From positions 1 to 14,320 of the forward strand of contig CAJQMW010000375.1 of the NCBI GenBank assembly GCA_905479535.1: a DNA stretch of 14,320 nucleotides. The letters run 5' to 3'. The notes under the pieces were generated by a model. That model saw only the letters and a list, made by a program, of their open reading frames with translations. It made no database searches and was not told where the DNA came from. Position numbers and translations under genes: made by a program. This stretch comes from an uncultured Maribacter sp. GTDB taxonomy: Bacteria > Bacteroidota > Bacteroidia > Flavobacteriales > Flavobacteriaceae. Every line of letters starts with the position of its first letter. The stretch's first letter is position 1. Positions 1 to 7,091 of the stretch are shown one piece after another.

Positions 1-46
1 GGTCATTAAAAGAATATGGTATTGCCCAAAGAAATTAAAGCGCCTA

Positions 47-2374
47 TCAATTTGATCGATTGAACGGAATTCCAACACTAAAAAACACCCTTACCCTATC
101 GATATCGTTGACCCAGGATACATCAAGATTTACGGGGCCCATGAATGAGCTATAAGAAATAGTAGCACCCGCAGACATAACAAGGCTGGTTTCTATCCTA
201 TCTTGCCAACTGCCCTGAGGAGAAAAGACGCTGTCCACATAATCATTAAAATCATCGAATCCGATCGAGGTAATGCTATAGTGAGGCGTTATATAGAAAT
301 TATGGGATGTGTTGAATTGAACACCAAGATCGAGTTTCACGAATTGACTTACATTCAGTTCATCTTCATTTAATCCCAAAAAAGTGTAACTTTCCTTTCT
401 GGGGTTTACTAAATTTCCGCCTAAAAAGTAGTTGGCGGCGTATCCAAAATCCGCAAAAGATACATCATCGGTCTGAAGTTGATCCTCAAAAATGAAATTG
501 GCGGAAGCACCAATGAGGCCTGTGACTTTCTTTTTTAAGGCGATTCTTTTTTCATAATCCAGGCCTAACTTGGTAAAGCCGTTGGTTGCTCCCTTAATAT
601 CGGTATTGGTATCCGCATAAAAGTCAACGTCTGCATATTGGAGTATTGACCTGCTTAGATTCGCTTTCAAATAAGCTCCTCGTGTGGCGTTGAATACCTC
701 GTTCATACTATTATATTGGTAATGGGCGTTTACCTCGATAGTACTAAAATAATAGCGGCTAAGATCCAACAAATTGTCGTTAACCTCAGGGTCGACTTTT
801 GGTTTTATATGGGCATATTTGTAGTTTATACCCATACCAACATAGCTTTTTATAGAATTTATATTTCTGTTAAACTGATTATCAAACTGAATGAAACCAT
901 ATTTTAAGTCATCGGCAATTTGCCCATCTACAAAAAGTTTTTGGTCTAACCGTTGCCCCAGGGCTTCAGACCTCCACCACCACTTTTTTTTGAAACCATA
1001 ATTTTTCTGATACTGTAATCGAAAGCTGGGCTGCTCCGCAATATCTAAATTTACAAGAAATCGGGAAGCTGGCGCTATGATATTCCTCCCGGTATAATTC
1101 ACAATTAGGCCCACCCCCCGATAGGTGTCATAATGTAGTGCTCCTTTTACCTGATTTGGGGATTTTTCAAAACCATTTAACCGTATCCCTGTTTTATCAC
1201 CTTCCACAACTGGGCTAAAGGTAACTTGATTGAAGATGTTTGTAGCCATAGCCCTTTTTATCCCAGCCAACAAAGTTTCTATAGTGTATTTTTTATGACC
1301 TAGGATATTTGTTCTTGCTTTTACAAGATCCAGATTAGCTTCACTGATCCCTTTATAAATGACAGTATCTATAACAGACTCCTTTTCTACATAAGGTAAT
1401 TTATGGGTCCTTTTTGGATACTCTTTTAATTTTGCCGCTAGATCCACGAGCGCATCCATTTTCTCCAACAAGGCAATTTTACCCAATTCATAGATTTCCT
1501 TACTTTTTGCAAAATCTCCCGTAGAATAAGTTATATAGGGTCGGTGGTCTAGTAGAACATCACTGAGTTTTTGATTGCCCGGGTTTTTAATATTGCTGAC
1601 CAACATACCGGTCTGAAAAAGCAAATTTGGGATATTGTCCAGTTTTTCAATAGGTAACATACCCCCACTAACATCACTACCTATAATAAGATCGGCGCCC
1701 ATATTTTTGGCTATATCCGCTGGAAAATTATTAAGTATTCCCCCATCTACGAGCAAGGTATTTTTATAGACAACCGGTTTAAAAATACCAGGTATCGACA
1801 TACTGGATCGCATCGCCTTCATTAAAGATCCATCTGCGATAATCACCTCTTTGCCGTTTACAATATCTGTTGCTATGGCCCTGTAAGGAATAGAAAGGCT
1901 GTCAAAATTCTTTACCTTATAAGCAGGGTATGTTAATGCAGATAAAAAAAGCCTAAGATTCTGATCTTGCAATAAGGAGGAATTTACTTTTGGTTTACCT
2001 TCTCTGATATCGAAATCGACCAGATACTTGTTAAATTCACTTTTTTCTTCCACACTTACATCCCTCAGATCAATATGTCCACCCAGAAGTATGTCCCAAT
2101 TAGCATTTTTGGCCAAGTTTGCAATACTATCTCCGGAATAGCCCATAGCATATAGACCCCCTACCACACTACCCATACTTGTGCCTATGACAAGATCGGG
2201 TACAATGCCCAATGAATCCAATGTTTGCAATAAAGGAATATGCGCAAGACCTTTTGCGCCGCCGCCACTTAAAACTATTGCTACTTTGGGTTTTTTATCT
2301 TGTGCCAAAAGATGTTGAGGTAGCACGGTGATAAAAGAGATAAATACAAGTCGCAGAAGTTTTCCCATTTTCAT
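47..2374 (-). CDS. Patatin-like phospholipase fused to a BamA-type outer-membrane barrel
   Basis: A 775-aa protein predicted to act at the outer membrane as a lipid acyl hydrolase. Residues 1-25 form a signal peptide ending HLLAQ. The patatin domain covers about 30-330. It has the glycine-rich oxyanion loop SGGGAKG (36-42), the nucleophile elbow GTSMG (64-68, Ser66) and the DGG motif at 210-212 (Asp210), so the Ser-Asp dyad is complete. A POTRA-like segment (about 335-405) follows, then a beta-rich C-terminal half of alternating aromatic strands ending in a terminal strand (FFSVGIPF), as in the surface-antigen/BamA barrel family. This architecture is common in Bacteroidota. The ATG at 2374 overlaps the original VOC stop codon as ATGA, so translation was probably coupled to the upstream gene. 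It is the last gene of the minus-strand array here. Fold and active site are secure; substrate and physiological role are unknown. Confidence 0.93.
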   Translation of the reverse strand: MKMGKLLRLVFISFITVLPQHLLAQDKKPKVAIVLSGGGAKGLAHIPLLQTLDSLGIVPDLVIGTSMGSVVGGLYAMGYSGDSIANLAKNANWDILLGGHIDLRDVSVEEKSEFNKYLVDFDIREGKPKVNSSLLQDQNLRLFLSALTYPAYKVKNFDSLSIPYRAIATDIVNGKEVIIADGSLMKAMRSSMSIPGIFKPVVYKNTLLVDGGILNNFPADIAKNMGADLIIGSDVSGGMLPIEKLDNIPNLLFQTGMLVSNIKNPGNQKLSDVLLDHRPYITYSTGDFAKSKEIYELGKIALLEKMDALVDLAAKLKEYPKRTHKLPYVEKESVIDTVIYKGISEANLDLVKARTNILGHKKYTIETLLAGIKRAMATNIFNQVTFSPVVEGDKTGIRLNGFEKSPNQVKGALHYDTYRGVGLIVNYTGRNIIAPASRFLVNLDIAEQPSFRLQYQKNYGFKKKWWWRSEALGQRLDQKLFVDGQIADDLKYGFIQFDNQFNRNINSIKSYVGMGINYKYAHIKPKVDPEVNDNLLDLSRYYFSTIEVNAHYQYNSMNEVFNATRGAYLKANLSRSILQYADVDFYADTNTDIKGATNGFTKLGLDYEKRIALKKKVTGLIGASANFIFEDQLQTDDVSFADFGYAANYFLGGNLVNPRKESYTFLGLNEDELNVSQFVKLDLGVQFNTSHNFYITPHYSITSIGFDDFNDYVDSVFSPQGSWQDRIETSLVMSAGATISYSSFMGPVNLDVSWVNDIDRVRVFFSVGIPFNRSN

Positions 2375-2883
2375 TTCTCTTGGTAAGCACCCGAGGAATA
2401 CGTTAATTCATAGCTATGGGTGTAGATTTCAAACACAATGCCGAAAGGATCTTCTACATAGACCATTTTAAATGGCTTTTCGTTCGGGTAAAATTCTCGA
2501 ATGGGCATACGTTGTTAGCCGCCATAAGCTACGATTTTATCGACTAAATTCTCAATATTCGGATCCTGTACACAAAAGTGGAAAGGACCTGTATTGAACG
2601 GATTAAATTCTGGTACCCCTTTCACTCCGTTAGGAAATGAAAATAGTTCAATTCCTATTCCATCAGATCTGGACATATGAGCAATTTCGAATTCATCCCA
2701 ATTTTCTCCAAATACATCTATACACATTTGTCCAATAGCTGTATCTCTTTCTTTTTTAACTTTTGATGGTGGCATAATAACATACCAACCCATCACTTTT
2801 TGATAAAATTCAACTGCTTTTTTAATATCCGGAACTGTAATTCCGATATGGGAAAATGATCTTGGATATTTAGATTCTTTCAT
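2371..2883 (-). pseudogene. VOC/glyoxalase-fold protein interrupted by an in-frame TAA
   Basis: The intact frame would encode 170 aa of the vicinal-oxygen-chelate family (lactoylglutathione lyase/dioxygenase-like), a small metal-dependent cytosolic enzyme. His12 (SHIGITVPD), Glu79 (GIELF) and His102 (FHFCV) are the expected metal ligands. Codon 123 (2515-2517) is TAA. Reading on in the same frame gives a clean VOC C-terminus: QRMPIREFYPNEKPFKM, then VYVEDPFGIVFEIY, ending YQEK and a TGA at 2371-2373. The fourth ligand, Glu152 in GIVFEIY, therefore lies beyond the stop. The frame starts in an ATGA overlap with the upstream gene (ATG 2883-2881), and its original stop overlaps the patatin ATG in the same way. 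A single-base change (for example AAA or CAA to TAA) or a sequencing error explains it best. A separately translated 122-aa fragment is possible but would lack the last metal-binding strand. Confidence 0.88.
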
Positions 2884-3437
2884 GATACTTTATGAACTCG
2901 TCTTGAGTTAATGTTTGGAACCGAGAATGAAGGCTTTTGTGGTCTGATGAAGCCTTTTTTTGGTTGCATAGCCATAGCTACGGAAGTTAAAAATAGCAAA
3001 ATCAGGACGCAAAATGCGACCCAGACGTTACGGGGGTAGGTAAAAGATTCACGCTCCACATATTTCAATTGTTTCCCTCCAAAATCGCCGATTTCACTCT
3101 CGGCTTTACCGATGATTTCAATGGCCGTTCCGTTTAGTTTCCAAGTTTTTTCTTCGGATAAGTTTTTCCCTGAAAATTGTTTTTTTATGGTAACGGTACC
3201 ATTGGTTTTAAAATCGAGTAAAAAGAAGCTGTCACCTTCGCCAGTGTTCCCCTCCATATTACCTTGTAGTTTACCAATATCAGGTAGATCGGTTGCTAGT
3301 TTATCAATTTGGTTTGTAGAGCGTTCAAAAGCGGCATCTGTAATTGGATACTCTTCATAATCCGCAGCAAATAAACTTACCGAGGTTAGTATGAAGGTGC
3401 ATAAAAGCACCTTACATTTTGTAATTTGATTTTTCAT
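2880..3437 (-). CDS. Exported single-pass protein with lipocalin-like beta domain (unknown function)
   Basis: A 185-aa protein of unknown function. The ATG at 3437 is chosen because it gives a proper signal peptide (residues 1-25, ending SLFAA) and lies 4 nt after the upstream stop. The frame stays open further upstream only within the neighbouring gene and only from a TTG. Residues about 55-135 form a compact beta-rich domain with GEG (67-69), NG (79-80), KQ, NL, EEK and W99. A hydrophobic segment at about 138-157 and a basic tail follow, so the domain should be extracytoplasmic and anchored by its C-terminus. The same domain, ungapped, forms the N-terminal part of the protein encoded just upstream (23 identities in 46 columns by eye, Q59-G104 here). 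The TGA at 2880-2882 overlaps the ATG of the VOC gene. The lipocalin-like label is a guess from strand pattern and size. Confidence 0.82.
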   Translation of the reverse strand: MKNQITKCKVLLCTFILTSVSLFAADYEEYPITDAAFERSTNQIDKLATDLPDIGKLQGNMEGNTGEGDSFFLLDFKTNGTVTIKKQFSGKNLSEEKTWKLNGTAIEIIGKAESEIGDFGGKQLKYVERESFTYPRNVWVAFCVLILLFLTSVAMAMQPKKGFIRPQKPSFSVPNINSRRVHKVS

Positions 3438-3441
3438 GGCT

Positions 3442-4710
3442 TTATTGCTTATTAGAATTTGATATTTCTTGAAGAAGTTGCTGGTCAGGATTGGAATGGC
3501 GTAGTCTTTTGTTTTTAAGCTTTTTATTAAAATGGATATAGGCGTAGATTCCATTAGCCGCAATACTTAGTATACCTGCCGCCAACATTAAGTTTTCATT
3601 TCTTGGCAATGGGATCACATGTGCTTCAATGAACCGTGGAGCGGTAAAATAATACATAAACCATGCGGCAAGGGTAAATGCCCGTGCTTGTAACCAAGTA
3701 CCTTTTGTAATTAATAGTGCAGGAATAGTACAGGAAAGCAGTACTAGAAACTGGGTAGCCGCAGATCCTGGAAAATTAAGGTACACGAATACAAAATTCC
3801 AAATGTCGTAGGCAATGATCCAAAAGATGGTCATGGCCGGCCATACCATATCTTTGGTTTTGCTGTTCTCGATATGGATGCCTTTCCAACCAGAAATTGT
3901 AACAATGGATAAAATACCGGCAATACCGTTTAGGCTATTGGCAAGAAAGCCCATAGATAAATCTTGGTTTACAGTTTCGGCAATGTTAAGGGCTAAAAAA
4001 GCCATCGCAACAAACTTCGCATAGTTTTTATCGCCTAACTTGGTATATCGCATCAATGTAAACCAAATCACGGCGAAGACGACAGAGTAAACCTTGACCC
4101 ATTTGAACCAATACGTAACTCCTTGACTGTCCCAAAGAGGAATTAATGCAAAAGGCAAAACAAAATAGAAGACAACGGTGGCCCATTTGTATCTTCTAAA
4201 TAGTTCGTTAAGACCTAAAAGTACCAACAGCATTACTATCCAGTGTACTGCAGTACCTGTTTTATTCCATTTTTGGATTACTCCTGCATAAGAGTCACTT
4301 TTAAAAGAAAGCGTTCGATCATCAACCAGTTCCAATACAGCATTGTCAAAGTCATTTATTTCATCATTTATAGTACCTTCTATGGTAAGTAGGTTTCCTT
4401 TAAGCTCCCATTTTTTTTCTTCAACAAGATTATGCCCTCCGTATTGCTTACTAACGGATACGCCTCCGTTATCTTCAAATTCTAATCGGTAAAAAAGGCT
4501 TCCTTCTCCTGCCTTACCATCAACTATTCCTTGCCATATTCCCATTTGGGAGACGTCAAGGTTATCTGATGGAAAAGCAATTGATATCGAAGGCTCCAAC
4601 GATACTTCTTTTTCTTTGGTCAACGTCAAATCATTGGTGGTAAAAGACTCAAAAAGAAAGAGTCCTATTACACCGAGTATTGCAATACCGATAAAGCCGA
4701 ATTTTTTCAC
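3442..4710 (-). CDS. Membrane protein: N-terminal beta domain plus DUF5692-like polytopic domain
   Basis: A 422-aa protein of unknown function starting at GTG (4710), the start that exposes an N-terminal hydrophobic segment (4-20). Residues about 59-138 are an extracytoplasmic beta domain (WQG, GEG 68-70, NG, KQYGG, EEKKW) matching the 185-aa protein downstream. From about 155 to 395 it has roughly eight or nine membrane segments. Landmarks are PLW (191-193), W201..KW.K, LNIAET (241-246), NGIAG (261-265), IWNFVFVY (303-310) and ARAFTLA (342-348). The same landmarks occur in the same order in the membrane protein encoded at 6237-7091, so the two are paralogues. I recall this family as DUF5692, without having checked. 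The gene ends 4 nt before the next start, indicating co-translation. A stem-loop (4734-4777) lies just upstream of the start. Tryptophans and the conserved NIAE and TLA motifs could line a site in the membrane, but no reaction can be assigned. Confidence 0.85.
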   Translation of the reverse strand: MKKFGFIGIAILGVIGLFLFESFTTNDLTLTKEKEVSLEPSISIAFPSDNLDVSQMGIWQGIVDGKAGEGSLFYRLEFEDNGGVSVSKQYGGHNLVEEKKWELKGNLLTIEGTINDEINDFDNAVLELVDDRTLSFKSDSYAGVIQKWNKTGTAVHWIVMLLVLLGLNELFRRYKWATVVFYFVLPFALIPLWDSQGVTYWFKWVKVYSVVFAVIWFTLMRYTKLGDKNYAKFVAMAFLALNIAETVNQDLSMGFLANSLNGIAGILSIVTISGWKGIHIENSKTKDMVWPAMTIFWIIAYDIWNFVFVYLNFPGSAATQFLVLLSCTIPALLITKGTWLQARAFTLAAWFMYYFTAPRFIEAHVIPLPRNENLMLAAGILSIAANGIYAYIHFNKKLKNKRLRHSNPDQQLLQEISNSNKQ

Positions 4711-4733
4711 AATCTTATTTTTTTTGGGAATGG

Positions 4734-4777
4734 TGCCTCCAGCGACTTTTGAGGAATTTTAACGTCGCTGGTAGGCA
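4734..4777 (-). other. Intercistronic stem-loop upstream of the 422-aa gene
   Basis: The arms TGCCTCCAGCGAC (4734-4746) and GTCGCTGGTAGGCA (4764-4777) pair over 13 bp with one bulged T (4772) around a 17-nt loop. On the minus-strand transcript the stem ends 23 nt before the GTG start. It is followed by an A-run rather than a U-run, so it is not an intrinsic terminator in that direction. It may protect or modulate the downstream mRNA, or be left over from the deletion that removed the neighbouring transporter gene. Confidence 0.55.
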
Positions 4778-4788
4778 TCATTCGCAGA

Positions 4789-4932
4789 TTATTTCTTCAG
4801 GGGATTCATCATTCCCGTAGTTAGGGTAAACCTAAAGTTCCACTGTGGCCCATAGAGGTCGGGAGATTCAGCGTAATATTGGGTTTCGTAACTAAGGTTT
4901 ACAGGTAACCTTCCAATCTTCATGGTTTTCAT
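4789..4932 (-). pseudogene. 3' remnant of an outer-membrane 'transporter' (porin-like) gene
   Basis: The 251-nt gap between the hydrolase and the 422-aa gene is not empty. A 47-codon frame (ATG 4932, TAA 4789-4791) encodes MKTMKIGRLPVNLSYETQYY followed by AESPDLYGPQWNFRFTLTTG and a short tail. This reads like the last strands of the porin-like family often annotated simply as 'transporter' in Bacteroidota, whose full-length members are roughly 250-350 aa and end with a pattern of the type 'G..P.NL...YY....PD.GP.W..RF......P'. There is no signal peptide, and the rest of the gene is missing. The hydrolase stop lies only 29 nt upstream, so most of the gene appears to have been deleted. The family call rests on memory of the C-terminal pattern. 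It might instead be a genuine tiny protein, but the amphipathic beta pattern makes that less likely. Confidence 0.6.
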
Positions 4933-4961
4933 AATTTATATATCTAACAATTAGTCTGTTG

Positions 4962-5969
4962 CTAGTTTGTCTTTTCAACCTCTTTTATATGGGAAGCAAG
5001 CCACCATTGCATGGTTGAAGAAACCAATTCGCTAGCGTCCTGCTGTACAAAATGGCTGGCGCCCGGTACAGTAACCAAGGTCATATCCTTCTCTAACCAT
5101 TCCCATGTGTTATTTAGACCACGGGCATTGATAGCCCAGTCGTCAAGACCATGAAAAATCAATACCGGCATTTTAAGTTTTGGCAGCGGGTTCTCTTGCG
5201 CCTCTTTCCACGCCTTATCATATGGTTCCCTTACGTAGTTTGCCTTGTAGTAATTGAGCATTGCGGTAAAATCCGATTTTTTATAGGCCGCTATATATTG
5301 CGCCCGTGCTTCTGGATCCTTTACCCAGTAAGAAAGATTTTCTGCGCTCATAGGCTTACCAAATAAAATTGTTGGATCATCAGGTTTTCCGTTAATAAAA
5401 CTTCTGGCGTAACTACTGCTTTCTTGCTGTACAGGATTGGTTGCCAATTCCCGACGCATTCCGTTGGGATGGGTTACATTTAGAATTACCAGCTTATGGG
5501 TCATTTGAGGCAGATGTATGGCAAATTGCCAAGCCACTGCACCACCCCAGTCATGGCCTACGATAATTGCTTTTTCCTTACCGAAATGATGAATTACCGC
5601 GGCAACGTCTCCAACCAATTTTTTCATAGTATAATTTTCAACACCTTCAGGCTTGTCACTTTTGTTATAACCTCTTTGATCTATGGCCACTACATGGTAG
5701 TCCTTTGATAACACTTCCATTTGCTCGCGCCATGTGTACCAATAATCCGGGAAACCGTGGATCATGACCACAAGCGGTCCTTTTCCAAGTTCTGCGTAAT
5801 GAATTTTAACACCGTCCGAATCGGTATAACCATGTTTTACATGTTTTAAAACTTGTGAAGCCGCGTCTGTTTTTGTTTTTGCATTTGCCTGGGATTTGGC
5901 TTCGGTCGTAAATAATAGTATACTTCCGGTAAGGAGTAACGTTGCTATATTTTTGATTTGTTTTTTCAT
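4962..5969 (-). CDS. Exported alpha/beta hydrolase, epoxide hydrolase-like
   Basis: A 335-aa protein with a signal peptide (residues 1-28, cleavage near AKSQA), so it should act in the periplasm. It has the alpha/beta-hydrolase core of the epoxide hydrolase/haloalkane dehalogenase branch: oxyanion motif HGFPDYWYTWR (71-81), nucleophile elbow GHDWGG with Asp140 in place of the usual serine, acid residue probably Asp277 in HGLDD, and general base His306 in GASHFVQQD. The cap contains NYYKANY (239-245), resembling the NWYR-type lid motif with a ring-opening tyrosine. HGFP plus a lid tyrosine favours epoxide hydrolase over dehalogenase, but the substrate cannot be read from sequence. Periplasmic location is unusual for classical soluble epoxide hydrolases. 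The ATG lies 27 nt from a MITE-like insertion that now separates it from the upstream membrane-protein gene. The TAG stop is followed 29 nt later by a transporter gene remnant. Confidence 0.9.
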   Translation of the reverse strand: MKKQIKNIATLLLTGSILLFTTEAKSQANAKTKTDAASQVLKHVKHGYTDSDGVKIHYAELGKGPLVVMIHGFPDYWYTWREQMEVLSKDYHVVAIDQRGYNKSDKPEGVENYTMKKLVGDVAAVIHHFGKEKAIIVGHDWGGAVAWQFAIHLPQMTHKLVILNVTHPNGMRRELATNPVQQESSSYARSFINGKPDDPTILFGKPMSAENLSYWVKDPEARAQYIAAYKKSDFTAMLNYYKANYVREPYDKAWKEAQENPLPKLKMPVLIFHGLDDWAINARGLNNTWEWLEKDMTLVTVPGASHFVQQDASELVSSTMQWWLASHIKEVEKTN

Positions 5970-5986
5970 TGTTCTAAATATTTAAA

Positions 5987-5996
5987 ATAATTGTTT
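5987..5996 (+). repeat. Target-site duplication, left copy
   Basis: ATAATTGTTT directly abuts the left inverted repeat of the 232-bp element and is identical to 6229-6238. The following A is shared with the element end, so the match runs to 11 nt. Confidence 0.8.
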
Positions 5997-6228
5997 ATGA
6001 CTATCGGATTTGTTACATAGCCTTTTTTGTAGTCGGCACGTCGATCAAGTTATCCTCTTTTTTTTCCGGATCATACGATTTACGACTAAATTTAGGCCTA
6101 CACACCCCTTGATCCCCTCTTTTTAGAGGGGAAACGATTTCTTCCCTCCTAGAAAGGAGGGATAGAGGGAGGTGTTTTTTTTACAAAACTTAAAAGTTCA
6201 CTTCATGTGCAAACTGTCCGATAGTCAT
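5997..6228. mobile_element. 232-bp MITE-like insertion with 12-bp TIRs
   Basis: The element begins ATGACTATCGGA (5997-6008) and ends TCCGATAGTCAT (6217-6228), a perfect 12-bp terminal inverted repeat. It is flanked by identical 10-bp direct repeats ATAATTGTTT at 5987-5996 and 6229-6238, as expected for a target-site duplication. It has no transposase reading frame, so it would be moved in trans or be the remnant of an IS. Both direct repeats and inverted repeats meet without gaps, which makes chance very unlikely. The right duplication includes two bases of the stop codon of the DUF5692-like gene. Restoring the empty site leaves that gene intact and only 25 nt between its stop and the hydrolase ATG, so the element split a tight operon. 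The parent IS family is not identified. Confidence 0.85.
6101..6182. repeat. Double-hairpin REP-like sequence inside the MITE
   Basis: Two short perfect hairpins lie in tandem: CCCCTCT-TTTT-AGAGGGG (6114-6131) and CCCTCCT-AGAA-AGGAGGG (6144-6161). They are enclosed by an imperfect outer inverted repeat (ACACC 6102-6106 with GGTGT 6171-6175) and end in a T-run. The pyrimidine/purine arms resemble the dispersed palindromes often seen between genes in Flavobacteriia. It could be the structured core of the MITE or a REP-like unit nested in it. It is in the wrong orientation to terminate the minus-strand transcript. Confidence 0.6.
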
Positions 6229-6238
6229 ATAATTGTTT
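6229..6238 (+). repeat. Target-site duplication, right copy
   Basis: ATAATTGTTT directly abuts the right inverted repeat. Its last two bases are part of the minus-strand TAA stop (6237-6239) of the DUF5692-like gene. Confidence 0.8.
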
Positions 6239-7091
6239 ACGCAGTTTGGCTTTCCATACTTTTTAAGGGCAATGGAATCCCTTCCTTTTTAGATTTGTAG
6301 TACTTCATTACCCACCAGATTCCGTACGGTACGTGCAACACCATATTGATGGCTCCCCATGCATATAGCACGGTATCATTTGCCCAGGCACTGGAATCCA
6401 TTAGCGGCGTGAAGATGTCATAGGTAGACCTTATCAATATGTGGAATGCCAAAGTGTACACCCTAGCGGTAACATAAAGTTCTGGACGTTTTTTAATGAT
6501 AGGATAGAGTTCTGCCGCTATTAGAATGGACATAGAACTGGCGAAGAAACCTGTATTCTCTCCGTATACGAACGCTAGGTTCCAGGTGGTGTAGAGAAAG
6601 TTCCATGCGAATGTGGTATAGGCCAATAAATCGCCTGGTGCCCCTTTCGAAAATCCCCAAAATCGTTGTTTTATGCCTTTGTACTTTGGCCAAGGAATGG
6701 TTATGCAAAGCACCACACCAGCGATAGCATTGAAATAATTGCTCGTTGCAAAGTCTTTCATCGTAGCTTCCGCAATATTTAAGAACAATACTCCATATAG
6801 TGTCCAAAGCACCCAATCTTTTCTAAAAAATTGCCACCAACCTTCCTTTTTGTATAGGTGGGCAATTCTTGCAAGTCCAACAACAAATGCCGTAGGAACC
6901 AATACGCTAACCGTCTTTGCCCACCTAAACCAACCAAAAAGATTTTCCTTCCAGAGCGGAAAAGTAAATAAGGACAATATCCAGAAAACTAGGGCAAATT
7001 TTGGATGTTTTCTGTTGAATTCTACGAAAAGGAGTAGAAAAACGGTATACCCCACCATCGAGATTATATATTGCCAAATAGGTATTTCCAT
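6237..7091 (-). CDS. DUF5692-like polytopic membrane protein
   Basis: A 284-aa integral membrane protein of unknown function. The ATG at 7091 (MEIPIWQY) is preferred; the frame extends to 7130 only from a TTG and would place a charged leader before the first membrane helix. It has about seven or eight hydrophobic segments spread from residue 8 to about 265. It shares ordered landmarks with the membrane domain of the 422-aa protein: PLW..N.F.WFRWAK (46-59), LNIAEA (104-109), NAIAG (121-125), TTWNLAFVY (168-176) and ARVYTLA (209-215). It is therefore a stand-alone version of that domain. The DUF5692 name is from memory. It is the first gene of the minus-strand array and is divergent from the TolC operon across a 169-nt shared upstream region. 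The insertion of a 232-bp element touched its stop codon but left the protein unchanged. Confidence 0.83.
   Translation of the reverse strand: MEIPIWQYIISMVGYTVFLLLFVEFNRKHPKFALVFWILSLFTFPLWKENLFGWFRWAKTVSVLVPTAFVVGLARIAHLYKKEGWWQFFRKDWVLWTLYGVLFLNIAEATMKDFATSNYFNAIAGVVLCITIPWPKYKGIKQRFWGFSKGAPGDLLAYTTFAWNFLYTTWNLAFVYGENTGFFASSMSILIAAELYPIIKKRPELYVTARVYTLAFHILIRSTYDIFTPLMDSSAWANDTVLYAWGAINMVLHVPYGIWWVMKYYKSKKEGIPLPLKSMESQTA

Noticed and set aside
2515..2517. Recoding or readthrough of the VOC TAA
   Set aside because: TAA is the least readthrough-prone stop, there is no evident stimulatory structure nearby, and selenocysteine or pyrrolysine would use TGA or TAG. A nonsense mutation or sequence error is more likely.
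3438..3563. N-terminal extension of the 185-aa protein to a TTG at 3563
   Set aside because: It would lie inside the upstream gene, start with a non-ATG codon and bury the signal peptide. The ATG at 3437 is 4 nt after the upstream stop.
6114..6182. Intrinsic terminator for the minus-strand operon
   Set aside because: The T-run follows the hairpins on the plus strand, where no gene reads into it. On the minus strand no U-run follows either hairpin.
6101..6182. CRISPR-like repeat pair
   Set aside because: Only two dissimilar hairpins, no equal-length spacers and no cas genes nearby.
6493..6816. 107-codon minus-strand frame inside the DUF5692-like gene
   Set aside because: It is fully contained in a well-supported membrane-protein gene in another frame, with no signal peptide or family pattern of its own.
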